Assembly: GCA_918807975.1 (NCBI GenBank)
Contig: OU964926.1
Location: 2,356,001-2,420,000, forward strand
DNA length: 64,000 nt
Source of the DNA: Aplidium turbinatum
Taxonomy: Eukaryota > Chordata > Ascidiacea > Aplousobranchia > Polyclinidae
Direction: 5' to 3'
Shown here: positions 22,079 to 33,629 of the stretch, one piece after another
How positions within the stretch are numbered: position 1 is the first letter of the stretch
Layout: each line of letters begins with the position of its first letter
Made by a program: the position numbers and the translations under genes
The notes under the pieces: model-generated
The model's database searches: none
Told to the model about the DNA's origin: nothing
The model's input: only the letters and a program-made list of their open reading frames with translations

Positions 22079-23465
22079 GAACTTTCTATTTCTAGGTAGG
22101 TTTATGTTGTGCAAATATTGGTTGTTGACACGACCTTTTTTGCCGGACGTTCAGCGGCTCCAGCCCACTGGCCAAATATCATATTTGTCAACGTCGCCCC
22201 AACGGAACAGCTTCGGTGGGCCAACACATGATGGTGCACGGGAGTCGAGTGTGAGTGAGGTTGATTCACTGAGAGTTTCAATAAATCATGTGGATATTGA
22301 ATCTTGATGCTTTAAAGTAGTTTGTCTTGTCAAGAAAAGGTCTTTTTGTTTCATTTTTGAGTTTCCTCAGCTGTCGTCTGTTTTTTGCCAGTTACCGAAT
22401 TAAAAAAAAGCACGGGGATCCGAAGGCTATACGGTATCTAAAAAGTAGCTTGTTCATTTGGGAAGTAAAAACTTTGTGACACAAAAACTAAATTTGTTCA
22501 TTTTAAATTAAAACAAGCTTTTCGAGAAATGGCGGAAGCTGTAGGCTAGCCTGCTAATTGCTAAATTTTAGAATAACTGCCACCAGTGAAAAACCAATGT
22601 TAGCCAATTGATTGATCGAGGGAATCTTTAAGAGAGCTTAATCCTGGCAGTGTCGCATACTTGTAGAGGCTTTCCATCCACTCAGTTCCTCTGTACGGAA
22701 AGTTGTTTCTGATATACTGTAGGCCTACGTTGTTTCAAGCCGAGAGTCGAACCAGTACCGCTTGACCTTTCTTCGTTCGTAAAGTCAGATACTGAAACCA
22801 ACTGAGTTATCGGGGCGAACAAGCGAGTGGTTTACCTGGGTAGACAACTAGACAATATTAACTTTTGACAGCTCCGCAAGGCTTTTGAACAACACAACCA
22901 TAGTATTAAAGCAGAGAAAAAAAAATCAAAAATGTGGATATCAGCCAGGACTGCTCTATTTTTTTCTTTTTTTATTCCGTTAACGATATATTCTTGGTTA
23001 TTAGCCTACTGCTTGTTATCTTCTAGAATTTAGTTCACAACACTTCAAATACTTCCTTGACCTCAATTTACACCAAAAAGCATTAGTCTTGAATTCATAA
23101 TGAGTTGCTTATTGGAGAGAAATAAACCAGTTCAGTTGTTTTTATTTCTTAAGATCACATCTCAATATAGCAATAAAAGGATAGCCTACAGTAGAAGTGA
23201 AATTGATGGAAAATTCATTGAAGTGTCTGGCAGCACTGCCCTGTTTTCAGTTCAGTTGTCCAGTTCCAGTGTCTACTTGTGATGAATGAATGATTGAAAT
23301 AAAAATTGTTGAATGTACGTACAATGAGGCTGAAGATTGTATTCTTTATGATGTCTTTTTTATGCTGTTTTGTTCTTGTCTTTGGTTATAGTAGACTTTG
23401 CGTTTGTTTGATTTCAAGAGAAATCTTGAAAATATCAGCTAAAGCTATATGGGAGCGAACGCTGT
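22079..23465. other. Intergenic, one tRNA-like block
   Basis: The minus strand at 22735-22822 is tRNA-like (GATAACTCAGTTGGTTTCAG; TACTGGTTCGACTCTC). It is too long and unpaired to be a functional tRNA, so it is probably a SINE head. A loose copy of the CAGTTCAGTTGTTTTTATTT repeat lies near 23129. No genes seen. Confidence 0.4.
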
Positions 23466-23760
23466 TCAGTTCAGTTTGTTCTTATTTCTGACCATCACAA
23501 TAAAAAAACAATATATGGCAAACATAGCAGAGGTCTGGAAATAGAGTAGAAGCGGCAAAACGCGGACGTTCCCTTTCTATCTTAAAATTTTGTGAAGGTG
23601 TTGCAACCGTGCCAGATTTCTTTCAACTTAATAACTTAATACTTCGATTACAAGCATGTTTTAACGTAAACTTGCGTTTTGTCGCTTCTACCTTTTTCTC
23701 GACCTTTGTTGACGTGTATTGTTTTTGCTGTAATGGTCAGAAATAAAAACAACTGAACTA
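23466..23760. repeat. Nested foldback MITEs
   Basis: The outer inverted pair is AGTTCAGTTTGTTCTTATTT and its reverse near 23730-23760. The inner element at 23532-23704 has inverted ends around GTAGAAGCGGCAAAACGC. Neither codes for protein. Confidence 0.6.
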
Positions 23761-24203
23761 AAATCAGATCATACTGCACTCAATAAAAGGTTAGTGGTTG
23801 CGCGTTTGAGTATAGCCTAGTACATTTATAGTAATCATAGTTTTTTTTGTGCCATTGCAATAACATTGGCTACAATACACTACGCTTAGGCCTACAGGTG
23901 TAATGGAAAAGATAACAGGAAGACCAGAGCTTGTTTCGGCAGCCAAACTCTCTTGCCTGGCAGCCAAAATAATAATTCTGTTAAAAAGTTGATTTTAAAA
24001 ATCTGCTAATTGATATTGTGTTTTTGCATTACTCAGATAAGAACAATGCAAACAAGTCCCTGAAATAAAATTGCAGTTTATTTAAAGGCAGTGGCCATTT
24101 GACCTGCACTGGTCGTTTAATCTAAAACACTATTTGAACGATCATGACATGTTTTTCTTTCAAAGCAAAAGATGAGAGGAGAACAAATGAAAAAAGTGCC
24201 TAG

Positions 24204-25077
24204 ATAACTTCTAAATTCAACAGTTTTTTTCAACTGAATCAGCGGTGCATACGATATTTGTCAGGTTGGTATTCCCAAGGATATGATGAGTTCTACACAA
24301 CTCGGAAGTGTTTCATTTTAAACTAAATTGCCTGCTAAAAACACTGCATTTTGTAAACTGGACATTGATAAAGCCATTTTTTTAAAGAAGTATTGTAACT
24401 TTTTACAGCCACCAAACCTGTGTAGTGTGTATTTTTTTTGCTGAGACTTTTCGGTCATTTGTCCGAAATGACTTGAAAAAATTCAGTCATTTTTTTATTT
24501 ATTTCAGTCATTTTTTCTGATGAAAATATTTCCTTTCAAGTAGCTGCTACAAATCAAAATTTGCACTTTCTGACTAGCTTTTCAGACATTTTGACCGAAT
24601 TGACTTATATATATTTTTTCGGACATTTTGACCGAATTGACTATATTTGTTTGGACATTTTGCTAAAAAATCGGTCAATGACCGATTGATGACCGAAAAA
24701 AAAAACCCAGCACCAAACTAACTTGTTGAGAGCACAAATGTAATGCGTCGTTCAGCAAACACGTCACATTCTCTTCTGACGAACGGAAACTTACCCAGAG
24801 AAATTCTCAATTCCCAATAAAGTAAAAAAAACTCAAAGTTTATTACTCATATTTGAAAAGACACGAAACATTGGGCTGTAGGCTACTCAAACTAAAAATT
24901 CACCACAAAAGTGCAGTTAGCCTAACGATTGAGTCACTTCGTGTTAGAATTCAGTTTAAAAAAGCCCTTCCTGGTAGTTTTGAACTCTTATCCTTGGAAA
25001 TACCAACCTGACAAATATCGTAGGCAATGTAGGCACCACTGATTCAGTTGCAAAAAACTGTTGAATTTAGAAGTTAT
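24204..25077. mobile_element. TIR element with about 90-bp inverted ends
   Basis: The left ATAACTTCTAAATTCAACAG and TTTGTCAGGTTGGTATT return inverted at 24985-25077. A smaller repeat at 24439-24712 inside is built of CGGACATTTTGACCGAATT units and has its own inverted ends (TGCTGAGACTTTTCGGTCAT). The hAT at 25078 inserted exactly into its right terminus. Confidence 0.6.
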
Positions 25078-26763
25078 TAGAGATGTACCGATATATCGGT
25101 ATCGGTGATATTGGCCATTTTTTAGTATCGGTATCGGCAAAATTTGGCCGATACTGTGGCCGATACTAAACATGTATAAAAAAGGTGTTTGCTGCGGATT
25201 TTCTGCAGAAGCAAAGATATAGATTTTTAAAGTAGTAACTAACGTCACATTAAAGTAGAAAAATAACAACCTGAGGTTCAAATTTTTGATACCTCACACT
25301 CCCATGACTTCAGGCATTGTTTGCTTACAGTGATTCTTTTACTCAAACAAAACGTTTTGTTTCAGTGTCCTTCCCTGCTGTCGGCACGGGGCTGGGCGCT
25401 CACTGGTGCGGCGGGCTGTTGCGATTCGCTGGTCATAACGGTGTAGCTTCCACGCTAGACATTTAGACCATCCGATCAACCAGTGTTGTACGTTGACGCT
25501 GTCAATTTGACGGCGTCATTTGACAGCGTCAACTTTTTGTTGACGCTGAGGCTAGCACCGTCAATTTATTTTTCAGTTGACGGAAGTGATAGCGCCGTCA
25601 ACTATTTTGCCGATTTTAAGCGTCAAGCGCTAAGCGTCATTTTTTTGTTTTCATGGAAAATCTCGTTTCACAATAAGAGTTTCACAATGTATTCTGGCCA
25701 GCGCGACTCATCCGAATTACCGGCTTTTGCGTTGGTTGGAATGGCTCCCTGGAATACATGCGGAAGAAGTTTGCCAAATGGTGATCACCCATGTATTGAG
25801 AACGAGGGATCAGGGACAGAAAGCGAAAAATCCATGAATGGCATCGCGGACGTTGAATATACTTTATTTCAAGAGCTCTATACCCCTAAAAAGAGCGATG
25901 TTGGTGCAGTGGACCTCGTTAAAAGATTTATACATGCTAAACTATCACAGCACGCTTGGAACAGTAATACATTTCCGACTAAACGTTTTCAACTTGTTTT
26001 TGAAATACAACACACCAATACCAACCAGCGCTGCTGTGGAACGCATGTTTTCACTTGGAAAGGACAATATGCGCAGGGGCGCCGGAAGCGGGGGGGGCAG
26101 GGGGAGCGGATGCCTCCCTGCCCTCAAATTTCTGTGGATTTCTAAGGGTGGAAGTTGAATCGCCGACTGGTGGAGCCGGCTTGCTGGGGGCAGCTGAGTT
26201 GCATTAGTTTTTTGAGCGTTTGGCGGGGTGGGAGCGATGCAGAATTGTGCGTTTTTGCTACCTGGGTAGTCTTGGCCTGGCAAAAGCTTTTCAACCAAAC
26301 AACAAGCGCCATTAGGTTGCACATTACTTGTCGAATAGTTTTTGTACGACTACACAAATCACTTGGCTTACATTTTACATCTTATTATCAATTATGATAG
26401 CCTATTTGGAGAGTTTGCGCAAACACTTTTTTTTCAGAAACCCCAAATATGATGTAATGTTTCTTCCCTTATACCCCAATCCTCAATGGTGGCCTTTCAT
26501 TACTAAAACCTACTATTTTGACACAACAATGCGGTTGAGATTGGATTCTTGAATCTTTAATAAATTATGCCAATTGAAAGCTTGTTTTAATAGTTTTATG
26601 CAAGTAAGGTAAATCTTAGCATTTGATATAATTCCTTGCAAATACCAAAATTGCTTCTTTTTGTAACAGCAAAGTATCGGCCAAAATATCGGTATCAGTA
26701 TCGGTATCGGCCTAAAAACGTGATATCGGCATCGGCCAAAATATTGGTATCGGTACATCTCTA
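25078..26763 (+). mobile_element. hAT transposon relic (TAGAGATGTACCGATA ends)
   Basis: The ends TAGAGATGTACCGATA and TATCGGTACATCTCTA flank ATCGG-rich subterminal repeats. The 8-bp target duplication GAAGTTAT is exact (25070-25077, 26764-26771). Plus-strand sequence near 25980-26070 encodes the hAT dimerisation motif FLKYNTPIPTSAAVERMFSL. A GACGGCGTCAA-rich insertion near 25480-25650 and a CAGGGGCGCCGG-type end near 26074 suggest further nested insertions. The N-terminal transposase is lost. Confidence 0.82.
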
Positions 26764-26771
26764 GAAGTTAT

Positions 26772-26803
26772 ATATATATATATATATAACTATATATATA
26801 TAT
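26772..26803. repeat. TA microsatellite
   Basis: A (TA)n tract left of the transposon at 26806. A matching tract lies on its right at 29067-29084, so the element inserted into a TA run. Confidence 0.8.
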
Positions 26804-27347
26804 TAGGGTGGCTCTTATTTGGCAAAAAATGAAAAAAATATGAATTTTGTGTGGGACACCCTTTTAAAAGGTGAGGTTGTCAGAAAAAATAACTCCTGCA
26901 AAAAATTTTTGAATTTGAAATTGATTTAGAGGTGGCCCTCCCCCCCTAAAGTTTTGCGCCCTCCTCCAAAATACCAAATCTGCATATCTCAAAAACTGCT
27001 TGAGCTAGAGATACGGTTTTTGTGTCAAAAGATGCAGAAAGCATGATTTCCTATCTGCTTTCTGAACAGTGATTGCGTCTATCTTGAGTAGAAAAGCAGT
27101 TATTTAGAAAAAACCTGTTTTCGGTATTCTAGCACAAAACAGTGCTAAACAAGTATTGTGGCCCAAGCTATTCAATAAACAAAGTTCATAAACTAACCTG
27201 TAAAACTGGTAAAGCAATAAACGAAATAAGTATTCCTAAACTTTTATGCATTCATGCATAGCTAAAATGCCCGTTTTGTATCATATTCCTTGGAGAAATT
27301 CCTGAGCGTGGAATCCGCTTTCAAGCTTCAGGTGCTATGCATCGCAC

Positions 27348-27887
27348 TTGTTGGATGGCGAAGGCGATTTATGCAAAAAGCTTGGTCTGCATTTATGGTA
27401 TCTGTCCGAAGAAATGGTTGGTCTAGCCTTGTTTGACTCTCGATTGTCTGTGGAAAGTAAAAAGCTAATGGTGGCAACCATGTTAGATGAAACAGGAGAA
27501 CGTCCACCAAGGAGACCAAGCATCAAAGTAGATGCGTTTCTTAGCAATAAGGGTCTAGATCAGTATTGCACCTCTAATTCAAAATGGCTTCTTCAGCTGT
27601 TGGTGTTGGGTGAAAATGAAGCAATAATTATACTTTCAAAGGATCCTGCTCATTGGACTGAAGATGGTGCATTTATTCAAGCTTTACACATGGCGAAGGG
27701 ACTTTCAGTAGTCAATGACAGAGCAGAGAGAGGAGTTGCTCAAAGTCTAATCCAGGATTTTAACAAAATCTTAACTGAAGATGAGTACCAACTTCAGTTT
27801 CTTTTGCAAGTTGTTACTGAACACAGGAAACTGTTTCCAAATTCCAACAAGAACAATATTGTCTATTCTTCTTCGTTTAAACTTTAA
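27348..27887 (+). CDS. Transposase-like C-terminal fragment (copy 1)
   Basis: An uninterrupted 179-codon frame. It contains LGLHLWYLSEEMVGLALFDS, then SVVNDRAERGVAQSLIQDFN and QFLLQVVTEHRKLFPNSNK. The same blocks occur in the element at 55612-58555 (LHLWYISEDLAALPLF; LLYQVVEHHRKLLPTS), so the protein belongs to the transposon. The ATG is not a natural start, since the homologous protein extends further upstream. The function as a transposase is inferred from context. I know of similar proteins in other invertebrates but cannot name the family. Confidence 0.65.
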   Translation: MLDGEGDLCKKLGLHLWYLSEEMVGLALFDSRLSVESKKLMVATMLDETGERPPRRPSIKVDAFLSNKGLDQYCTSNSKWLLQLLVLGENEAIIILSKDPAHWTEDGAFIQALHMAKGLSVVNDRAERGVAQSLIQDFNKILTEDEYQLQFLLQVVTEHRKLFPNSNKNNIVYSSSFKL

Positions 27888-28660
27888 ACCTTCTTTGTTA
27901 CTCCAGGGGTCAAGGGCTCTGTCTTTTACCACTCTTGGGCAGTGGCGATGCTGTTTAGATGCTTGAGCAGGTGTTGAGCAGCAATCCTTTGATTCGTCCA
28001 TTGATTCGTCATCCAGTTCAAGCAGACCACGCACACCATTTGGTGCAGTTACAGATGGTGTGGTCTGTGGTTTGTTCCTCTTTGCCACACTCACAGATTG
28101 CGGATGGAGCCATCCCCCATTTGTGCATGTTGAAGCGGAATAGTCTGACTCCAGTAGGCTAGCCCAGTACGCAGGCGGTTGAGCCGCACCCAGGCCTTCC
28201 TTGGCAAATTATCCATTCCGGTTGGATGGGGGCTGGTGTCGGAGATACAACTTTAGAGTCTTGAGGAGTTCTTCTTTCACTCTGAGCTCCATTTGCTGTC
28301 CTCCCAGGTAGCCGCGCTGATGGATTGGTCTTCAGCGGTTTTCATCAGGAGTTGTGCGTCACATACAAATGGGTGTCTCGATTTCAGTTGCCGAGGATGC
28401 TCGATTGCTCGCTCACAGATTCGTAGAGATTTGAGTGGAGCAAGTGGTTGGGGTTCGTAGTGCGGCGAGAAAGAGACAGGATGGCTTCTTCGCGACGAAA
28501 CTCAGCTGGTTGGTTGCCTGCAAGGACAGGGAAATTGTCCGATGGTGTAGGTCGCAGACATCCTGTCACGATACGCAAGGCAATATGTAAAATATTGTCA
28601 ATAATATCGCTTCTTCCAGTATGATACTGACCAGAATTACATTTTGAAATGAATATCGTT
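27857..28660 (-). mobile_element. Non-LTR LINE, 3' coding tail, minus strand
   Basis: The minus-strand frame encodes ALRIVTGCLRPTPSDNFPVL, AGNQPAEFRREEAILSL and, further on, FNMHKWGMAPSAICECGKEE. This is the typical end of a Jockey/CR1-like LINE protein. Its 3' end (CGAAGAAGAATA) resembles the tail at 22030. Truncated and interrupted by stops. Confidence 0.8.
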
Positions 28661-29085
28661 ACCAGTGTTCCCTCTAAGGTGCAAAAATTAAGACAAAAAA
28701 AAAGAAATTTTGTAGACGGTTGCGTGGTCACAAAAAAGGTTGTAAAATCAAGATTTGGTCAAATGCGTTTTTTCTAAATAACTGCTTTTCTACTCAAGAT
28801 AGATGCATTCAATGTTCAGAAAGCAGATAGAAAACCATGTTTTCTGCATCTTTTAACACAATAACTGTATCTCTAGCTCAAGTGGTTTTCGAGTTATGCA
28901 GATTTGGTATTTCGAGGGAGGGCACAGAACTTTAGGGGGGGAGGGCCACCTCTAAATCAACTTCAAATTAAAAAAAAATTTGCAAGAGTTATTTTTTCTG
29001 ACAACCTCACCATTTGAAAGGGTGTCCCAAGCAAAATTCAAAAACTCAATTTTAAGAGCCACCCTAATATATATATATATATATA

Positions 29086-29134
29086 ACTGCAGACAGCGTA
29101 CACCGTTTCGACCTTCCGGTCTCGTCAGTGCAGT
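29086..29134 (-). ncRNA. Hammerhead ribozyme, copy 1
   Basis: Read on the minus strand, it folds as a type I hammerhead: stem I ACTGCA/TGCAGT, core CTGACGA, stem II GACC-GGAA-GGTC, core GAA, stem III ACGG/CTGT with a six-base loop, and C at the cleavage position after GT. Every conserved core base is present. Self-cleavage is inferred, not shown. Confidence 0.85.
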
Positions 29135-29334
29135 GTTTACACTGGAATGGCCTTGAAGGTGTATATACCTCCATGTGACATTTTCCTATTTGTGGTAGGC
29201 CTACATAAGCACCAAAAATAGTACTACTGCCAACCTTGCCAAAGTGCTCAAACTGCAAGCAGTGAGCTTTGCGCAATGCATAGCAAGGTGCCCCCAGTAA
29301 AGTGCTCAATCGGCGTAAACCAAGAGCGTCAATA

Positions 29335-29383
29335 ACTGCAGACAGCGTACACCGTTTCGACCTTCCAGTCTCGTCAGTGCAGT
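29335..29383 (-). ncRNA. Hammerhead ribozyme, copy 2
   Basis: Same fold as copy 1, 249 bp away in the same orientation. One change in stem II turns GACC into GACT, which still pairs with GGTC through a G-U wobble. The core bases are unchanged. Confidence 0.83.
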
Positions 29384-29547
29384 GTTTACACTGGAATGGC
29401 CATGAAGGATATGTATGCAATTTTTTTCATTTGTTTCCTCTCGTTTTGCTTTGAAAGAGAAGGTGAAAGAAAAAAACGCATCATGACCGGTCAAATTGTG
29501 TTTTAGATTAAATGACCGGTGCGGTGAAATACCCACTGCCTTATTTA

Positions 29548-30427
29548 GGGTCCGCGTCTTTTAGGCGCAGACAGTTAGGCGCTGGTCAAATAGGCGTGCA
29601 CACTGTGGCGTCAAGACATTTAGGTGTGGGGCACTGTGGCGTCGTTCATTTAGGTGCTATTCCTAGTAAAGTCTGCAGATTGTATCAGCTCAGCGCCTCA
29701 GCTGTGGCAAAATCTAGTCGAGTTTTGACGGAAAACTAAGTTACTCTTCACTCAAGCCACTCGCTTGAATATAGGCTACAGTATATTTTTGACTGATGTT
29801 CAGTGTAGTTATTATTTGATTTAACTAAAAATGAACTCAGTCATGTTTGGAAACTTGCATAATTTATTGATAAAGCTTTCGCCGAAGCAAACCTGGACTA
29901 ACAACAAAGAAATGCCGAATACGGGCATTTAAAAAACAATATATTTTTCTGTTCAATATAAACATTTTGTGTGAAAAGCATTGCCGGTTTAAGCAGCTTC
30001 ACTCATGGAAGCCATGACATATTTTTCTATTCAAATTCAATATATACAACATTTTGTGTGAAAAGCATTGCCGGTTTAAGCAGCTTCACTCATGGAAGCC
30101 ATGACATACGGTTATTTTTCTGTTCAATACAAAATTTTGTGTAAAAAGCATTGCCGGATGGATAAAGCGGCTTCACTCACTGAAGCCATGACTAACAACA
30201 AATAAATGCATGTGCATTAACAAAACAACATATTTTTCTGTTCAATATACAATACATTGTATGAAAAGCATTGTCCTACCTGCCAAGCTGATACAATCTG
30301 CAGACTTTACTAGGAATAGCACCTAAATGAACGGGCGCCACAGTGCTCGCATCGAAATATCCTGATGCCACAGTGAGCGTGCCTATTTGACCGGCGCCTA
30401 ACTGTCTGCGCCTAAAAGACTTCTTCC
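29548..30427. mobile_element. MULE-like TIR element with internal tandem repeats
   Basis: Inverted ends of about 150 bp (TCTTTTAGGCGCAGACAGTT; AATCTGCAGACTTTACTAGG near the inner edge). The flanking 9-bp CCTTATTTA (29539-29547, 30428-30436) is exact, a length typical of Mutator-like elements. The middle (29940-30275) holds three and a half units of about 100 bp around AAAAGCATTGCCGG and TTCACTCATGGAAGCC. No transposase. Confidence 0.7.
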
Positions 30428-30515
30428 CCTTATTTAAATGCACTGAGGTGGTGGATGAACGAAAGCGAGTGGAGAAAAAAAGTTTCAAATACTGGAGTGG
30501 AGACCCAGACAGCTA

Positions 30516-31466
30516 ACACCATGTAACAAAATTTCGCAAAATTTTTAGTTGCAGAAAATTTTTTATGTGTTGTGTTCTGTTACTTTAAACTAATCACCAA
30601 AATAGCAACAAAAAATCTGAAGTGTCCTTACTTTCGATAAAATGTCACTTTTTCTGATTGTTAGTTTTACTCAAAGATTTTCTGTATCAACCAGAATAGT
30701 TTTCTATTAAACGTGTAAGCATGCAAACACAAAGAAATAATATGCAAATATAAGCCATTATATGCATCATGCAAAGATAAAAACACTTCAAAACTGATCC
30801 CATTTGTGTGACTTGCGTCTATACACTGAGAAATCTTCTAGCATTACGGACCATACAAGCATACACCCCCTTTTTCATGTTGCTAATCCACCGCCCTAGA
30901 TATTTTCTTTCCATATAAGATGAAACCTTTCACCATATTTTCCGTTTCCACCAATCACCCATACAAGGATCAACACAATCAAGATGGGAGTGCAGGAAAT
31001 TGCATTTTTATAAACATGAAACACACCATTTTTCATATTCTTTCATCACATTGTTTCCTAAAGTTGATAATTATTGCTTCGTTGAGTCTATTACCAAAAT
31101 TCTGAATTTATGTCTCTATTAGGTATGTTGAATTCGTCATGAGAGACTTTTTCTATATCTTGAGACACTACCGTGTCTTATGCAGCTTTTTGCTCAAGGG
31201 TTTGAGAATCGGCAACTCAGCTGCTGACTGCTACGCGAAACATGTGCTAAAATGATAGCCACTATGACGTCACACTTTACTGACCTTATAAAGAATTTGG
31301 AATAAGAGCTTGAGAAACAGGGTATATACTAAAAGTTCAAAAACCTTAAATAGATATTTTTTAAACGACAGTTGTGGAAAAAAATTGCTAGAAGCATGTT
31401 TTAATCAGCAATATCTTTCAAAAAATACTAAAAACTTGACACAGCTAATTTTTTGTTACATGGTGT
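30516..31466. mobile_element. TIR element (ACACCATGTAACAAAA ends)
   Basis: The ends ACACCATGTAACAAAA and TTTTTTGTTACATGGTGT are inverted copies. The element is 951 bp, AT-rich and has no coding sequence I recognise. The target duplication is unclear, perhaps TA. Confidence 0.6.
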
Positions 31467-31672
31467 AATCAATCGTTTTTTTATAATGATTCAACGTCTT
31501 TAGACTGATTTGCTGATTGGGTGTCTGTAATTCACAAGTGTTCAAAATTTTGTTTAATTCACACTTTGATTACTCTGGCAATTGCCAATTCAAATAAGAA
31601 AACTAATGCCGGCGGCCAAGCTTGGCCTACCAACGTGATAGTTTTAGAGGCCATTTAACGATTTCTTGGGGG

Positions 31673-33206
31673 CATAGGCGCCGGGTTTTGAAAATCGCCG
31701 GAGGGGCAAACTTTCTAGCTAACTGATTGCTTACATTCAAAATGCTGATGTTTGTTTGTCAGCATTGATGTTTGTTTGCGTCGATATGCCATTGTATATC
31801 GCCAAGCTTTATAATGTAGGCTCAGGCCTCAAAATTCACGGCGGACATCGGACATGTCCGCCGTCACAGCATGTGATGTCCGCGGGAAGTACCATCTAGA
31901 TCGGTCATATTTGTCCGACGAGAAATAACACAAGAAATAGCGATACAAATCGTCATTGCATAGCACGAACAATTGTTGCGAGAATATAATTTCGCGGGCA
32001 TTCTAGCGCGCATCTAGAAAATGTGATTACTGTATCCCTTAGCTTCCATTCAAGGAGTAAAACTTTCGATTTTTACATTGCTTCAACGATTCATGACATT
32101 GAATCAGCGTAACAAATATGAATTCTTCGCTAAGAATCGATAGGAGTACAGGTACTTCTACAGTACACTAATCACGTGCAATTTAGTTCAAGTTTTACGT
32201 CACAATGTCTGGCTTTGATCTCCGAGTAATAATGATAAGGCAAGGTTGGTTACTAAATTAGATTATACGAGTAGGCTATTACAGCAAGATGCAACAAAAT
32301 TTGTTAAGTTTTGGTACTACAGTAAGAAAGGAAAGACCCAAGGAAAATCCACTTTCGCTCACATGACACGCAAAAATAAACTTAAAGAAAAAAGCCTATG
32401 AAACTTTGCACAGCAGAAAATAGTAGCGTTAGTGTAGAAATTTTCCGACTCCTGCCTAGAGCATTGTGACGCAATAAGCCACACGACCTCGTTCGGTGGA
32501 AGTTAATCTGTTATGTGACGTATTGACCAGCTACACGGCGCTTTGACTCTTCAAGCGCAAGTCATTGGTCTGATGAAAGCCTTTCAGAGTGACTTTACAG
32601 AATTTTTAAAAAGCCTTCTAAAACCGTAGTTATAGTTCTGAAATGGCGAAGAATTATTATCAAGATAAAGTGATTAAGCATGACGATCGACGGCTAAAAC
32701 TGGTGTGTCAGCCGTGAGACTTAATTTGTCCGCCGAGATAGCTGCTCAGACCGGACACGTTTGTCCGCCGTCAACAGAAATGAATTTCGAGGCATGTAGG
32801 CTACTTCGAATTATATGCTGGTCACTTTGAACTTTAGCTCTTAATACGCGTAGATACTAAACTGAGCAAACAGCAAACCGCACCTCGTTATTGACACTCC
32901 CAAGAAAAAACAAAGGAGAAGAAATCAAGAAAAATGTTTTTCAATCATTGTTACTATGCTTCAACGGCACCATGCTGGCGTTTATCAGCTACCGTACTTC
33001 TGTTTCTTTTGTTATTTAAGGAGCAGCGCTCTTGTTGCAACAAGTAGATCTTTTAATTGAGATCGATCTGCAATGAAGGTCAAACTAACGCAAATCTGAA
33101 CTTAGAAACATTTGATTTAGGATTTTTTTTAAATAATTTGCGGGGGGGCAGCCACCCCGAGCTAAATTCACAGGGGGGCGCCGCCCCCCTGGAGTCGGCG
33201 CCTATG
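31673..33206. mobile_element. hAT-type TIR element with a nested TIR element
   Basis: The ends CATAGGCGCCGG and CGGCGCCTATG are flanked by exact 8-bp CTTGGGGG (31665-31672, 33207-33214). Nested inside at 31824-32795 is another element with ends AGGCCTCAAAATTC and GAATTTCGAGGCAT, repeated GTCCGCCG motifs near both ends, and flanks GTAGGCTC/GTAGGCTA (7 of 8 match). No transposase is visible in either. Confidence 0.72.
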
Positions 33207-33214
33207 CTTGGGGG

Positions 33215-33621
33215 CCATGGCCGCTTGGAGCTTAGAGGCTGGGTTTGGATAAACACAGCCGATTGCAAGAGTAGGGGCTCAAGTCTAAACCCCGGCGCGT
33301 CCACAATTTTATTTGCAACCAACTTGACAGTTTTCTCCTCGGTTCACTAAGACAATGTGGGTACAAACTACAGATGTTATATACGGTACTTTTTGTTTTA
33401 CTGGTTTTTCTGTTTTGTCATTACTGTACTCACTTCCGGCTCCATTACTTCTTTCTTCCTTAACCTTTAACACATTTGTTTGTGAGTACATCAGTTTGTT
33501 ACCTCTATATAGATGAATCGATTCAAGGCATAAATCTACAGTTTTCATCTTAGCTTGTTCCAAATGCTTCAGTCTACTATTTGAAACAAAATAATAATGA
33601 ATTTTTCGCTTCTTTGGTTTA
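33215..33621. other. Intergenic, tRNA-like remnant
   Basis: 33224-33300 has box-like elements on the plus strand (GGCCGCTTGGAGCTTAGAGG; GGGGCTCAAGTCTAAACCCC) reminiscent of a tRNA-derived SINE head. The rest is unremarkable. Confidence 0.3.
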
Positions 33622-33629
33622 TGTTAAAC

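Larger units (their letters stand above)
26806..29064 (+). mobile_element. Unclassified TA-inserting DNA transposon, copy 1
   Basis: Inverted ends of about 300 bp (26806-27114 and 28767-29064) start GGGTGGCTCTTA. TA is present on each side. The interior 27348-27887 encodes the C-terminal part of a transposase-like protein. A minus-strand LINE tail (27857-28660) has replaced the rest. I do not recognise the superfamily. The TA target recalls Tc1/mariner, but the protein is not of that family's DDE type as far as I can see. Confidence 0.8.
29086..29410 (-). mobile_element. Retrozyme-like tandem repeat (1.3 units of 249 bp)
   Basis: A 249-bp unit (29086-29334) is followed by a second start that stays alike for about 75 bases (through CTGGAATGGCC and TGAAGG) and then diverges. 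Each start carries a hammerhead. Tandem units of this size bounded by type I hammerheads are the layout of metazoan retrozymes, which are non-coding and give circular RNAs. No protein is encoded. Confidence 0.7.

Noticed and set aside
25483-26145. 220-codon open frame
   Set aside because: It crosses the boundaries of repeats inside the hAT at 25078-26763. The transposase signal there is in another frame, so the long frame is chance.
29064-29420. 118-codon minus-strand frame with repeated WPFQCKHCTDETGRSKRC
   Set aside because: The repeated peptide is simply a translation of the two hammerhead units. The RNA structure explains the conservation.
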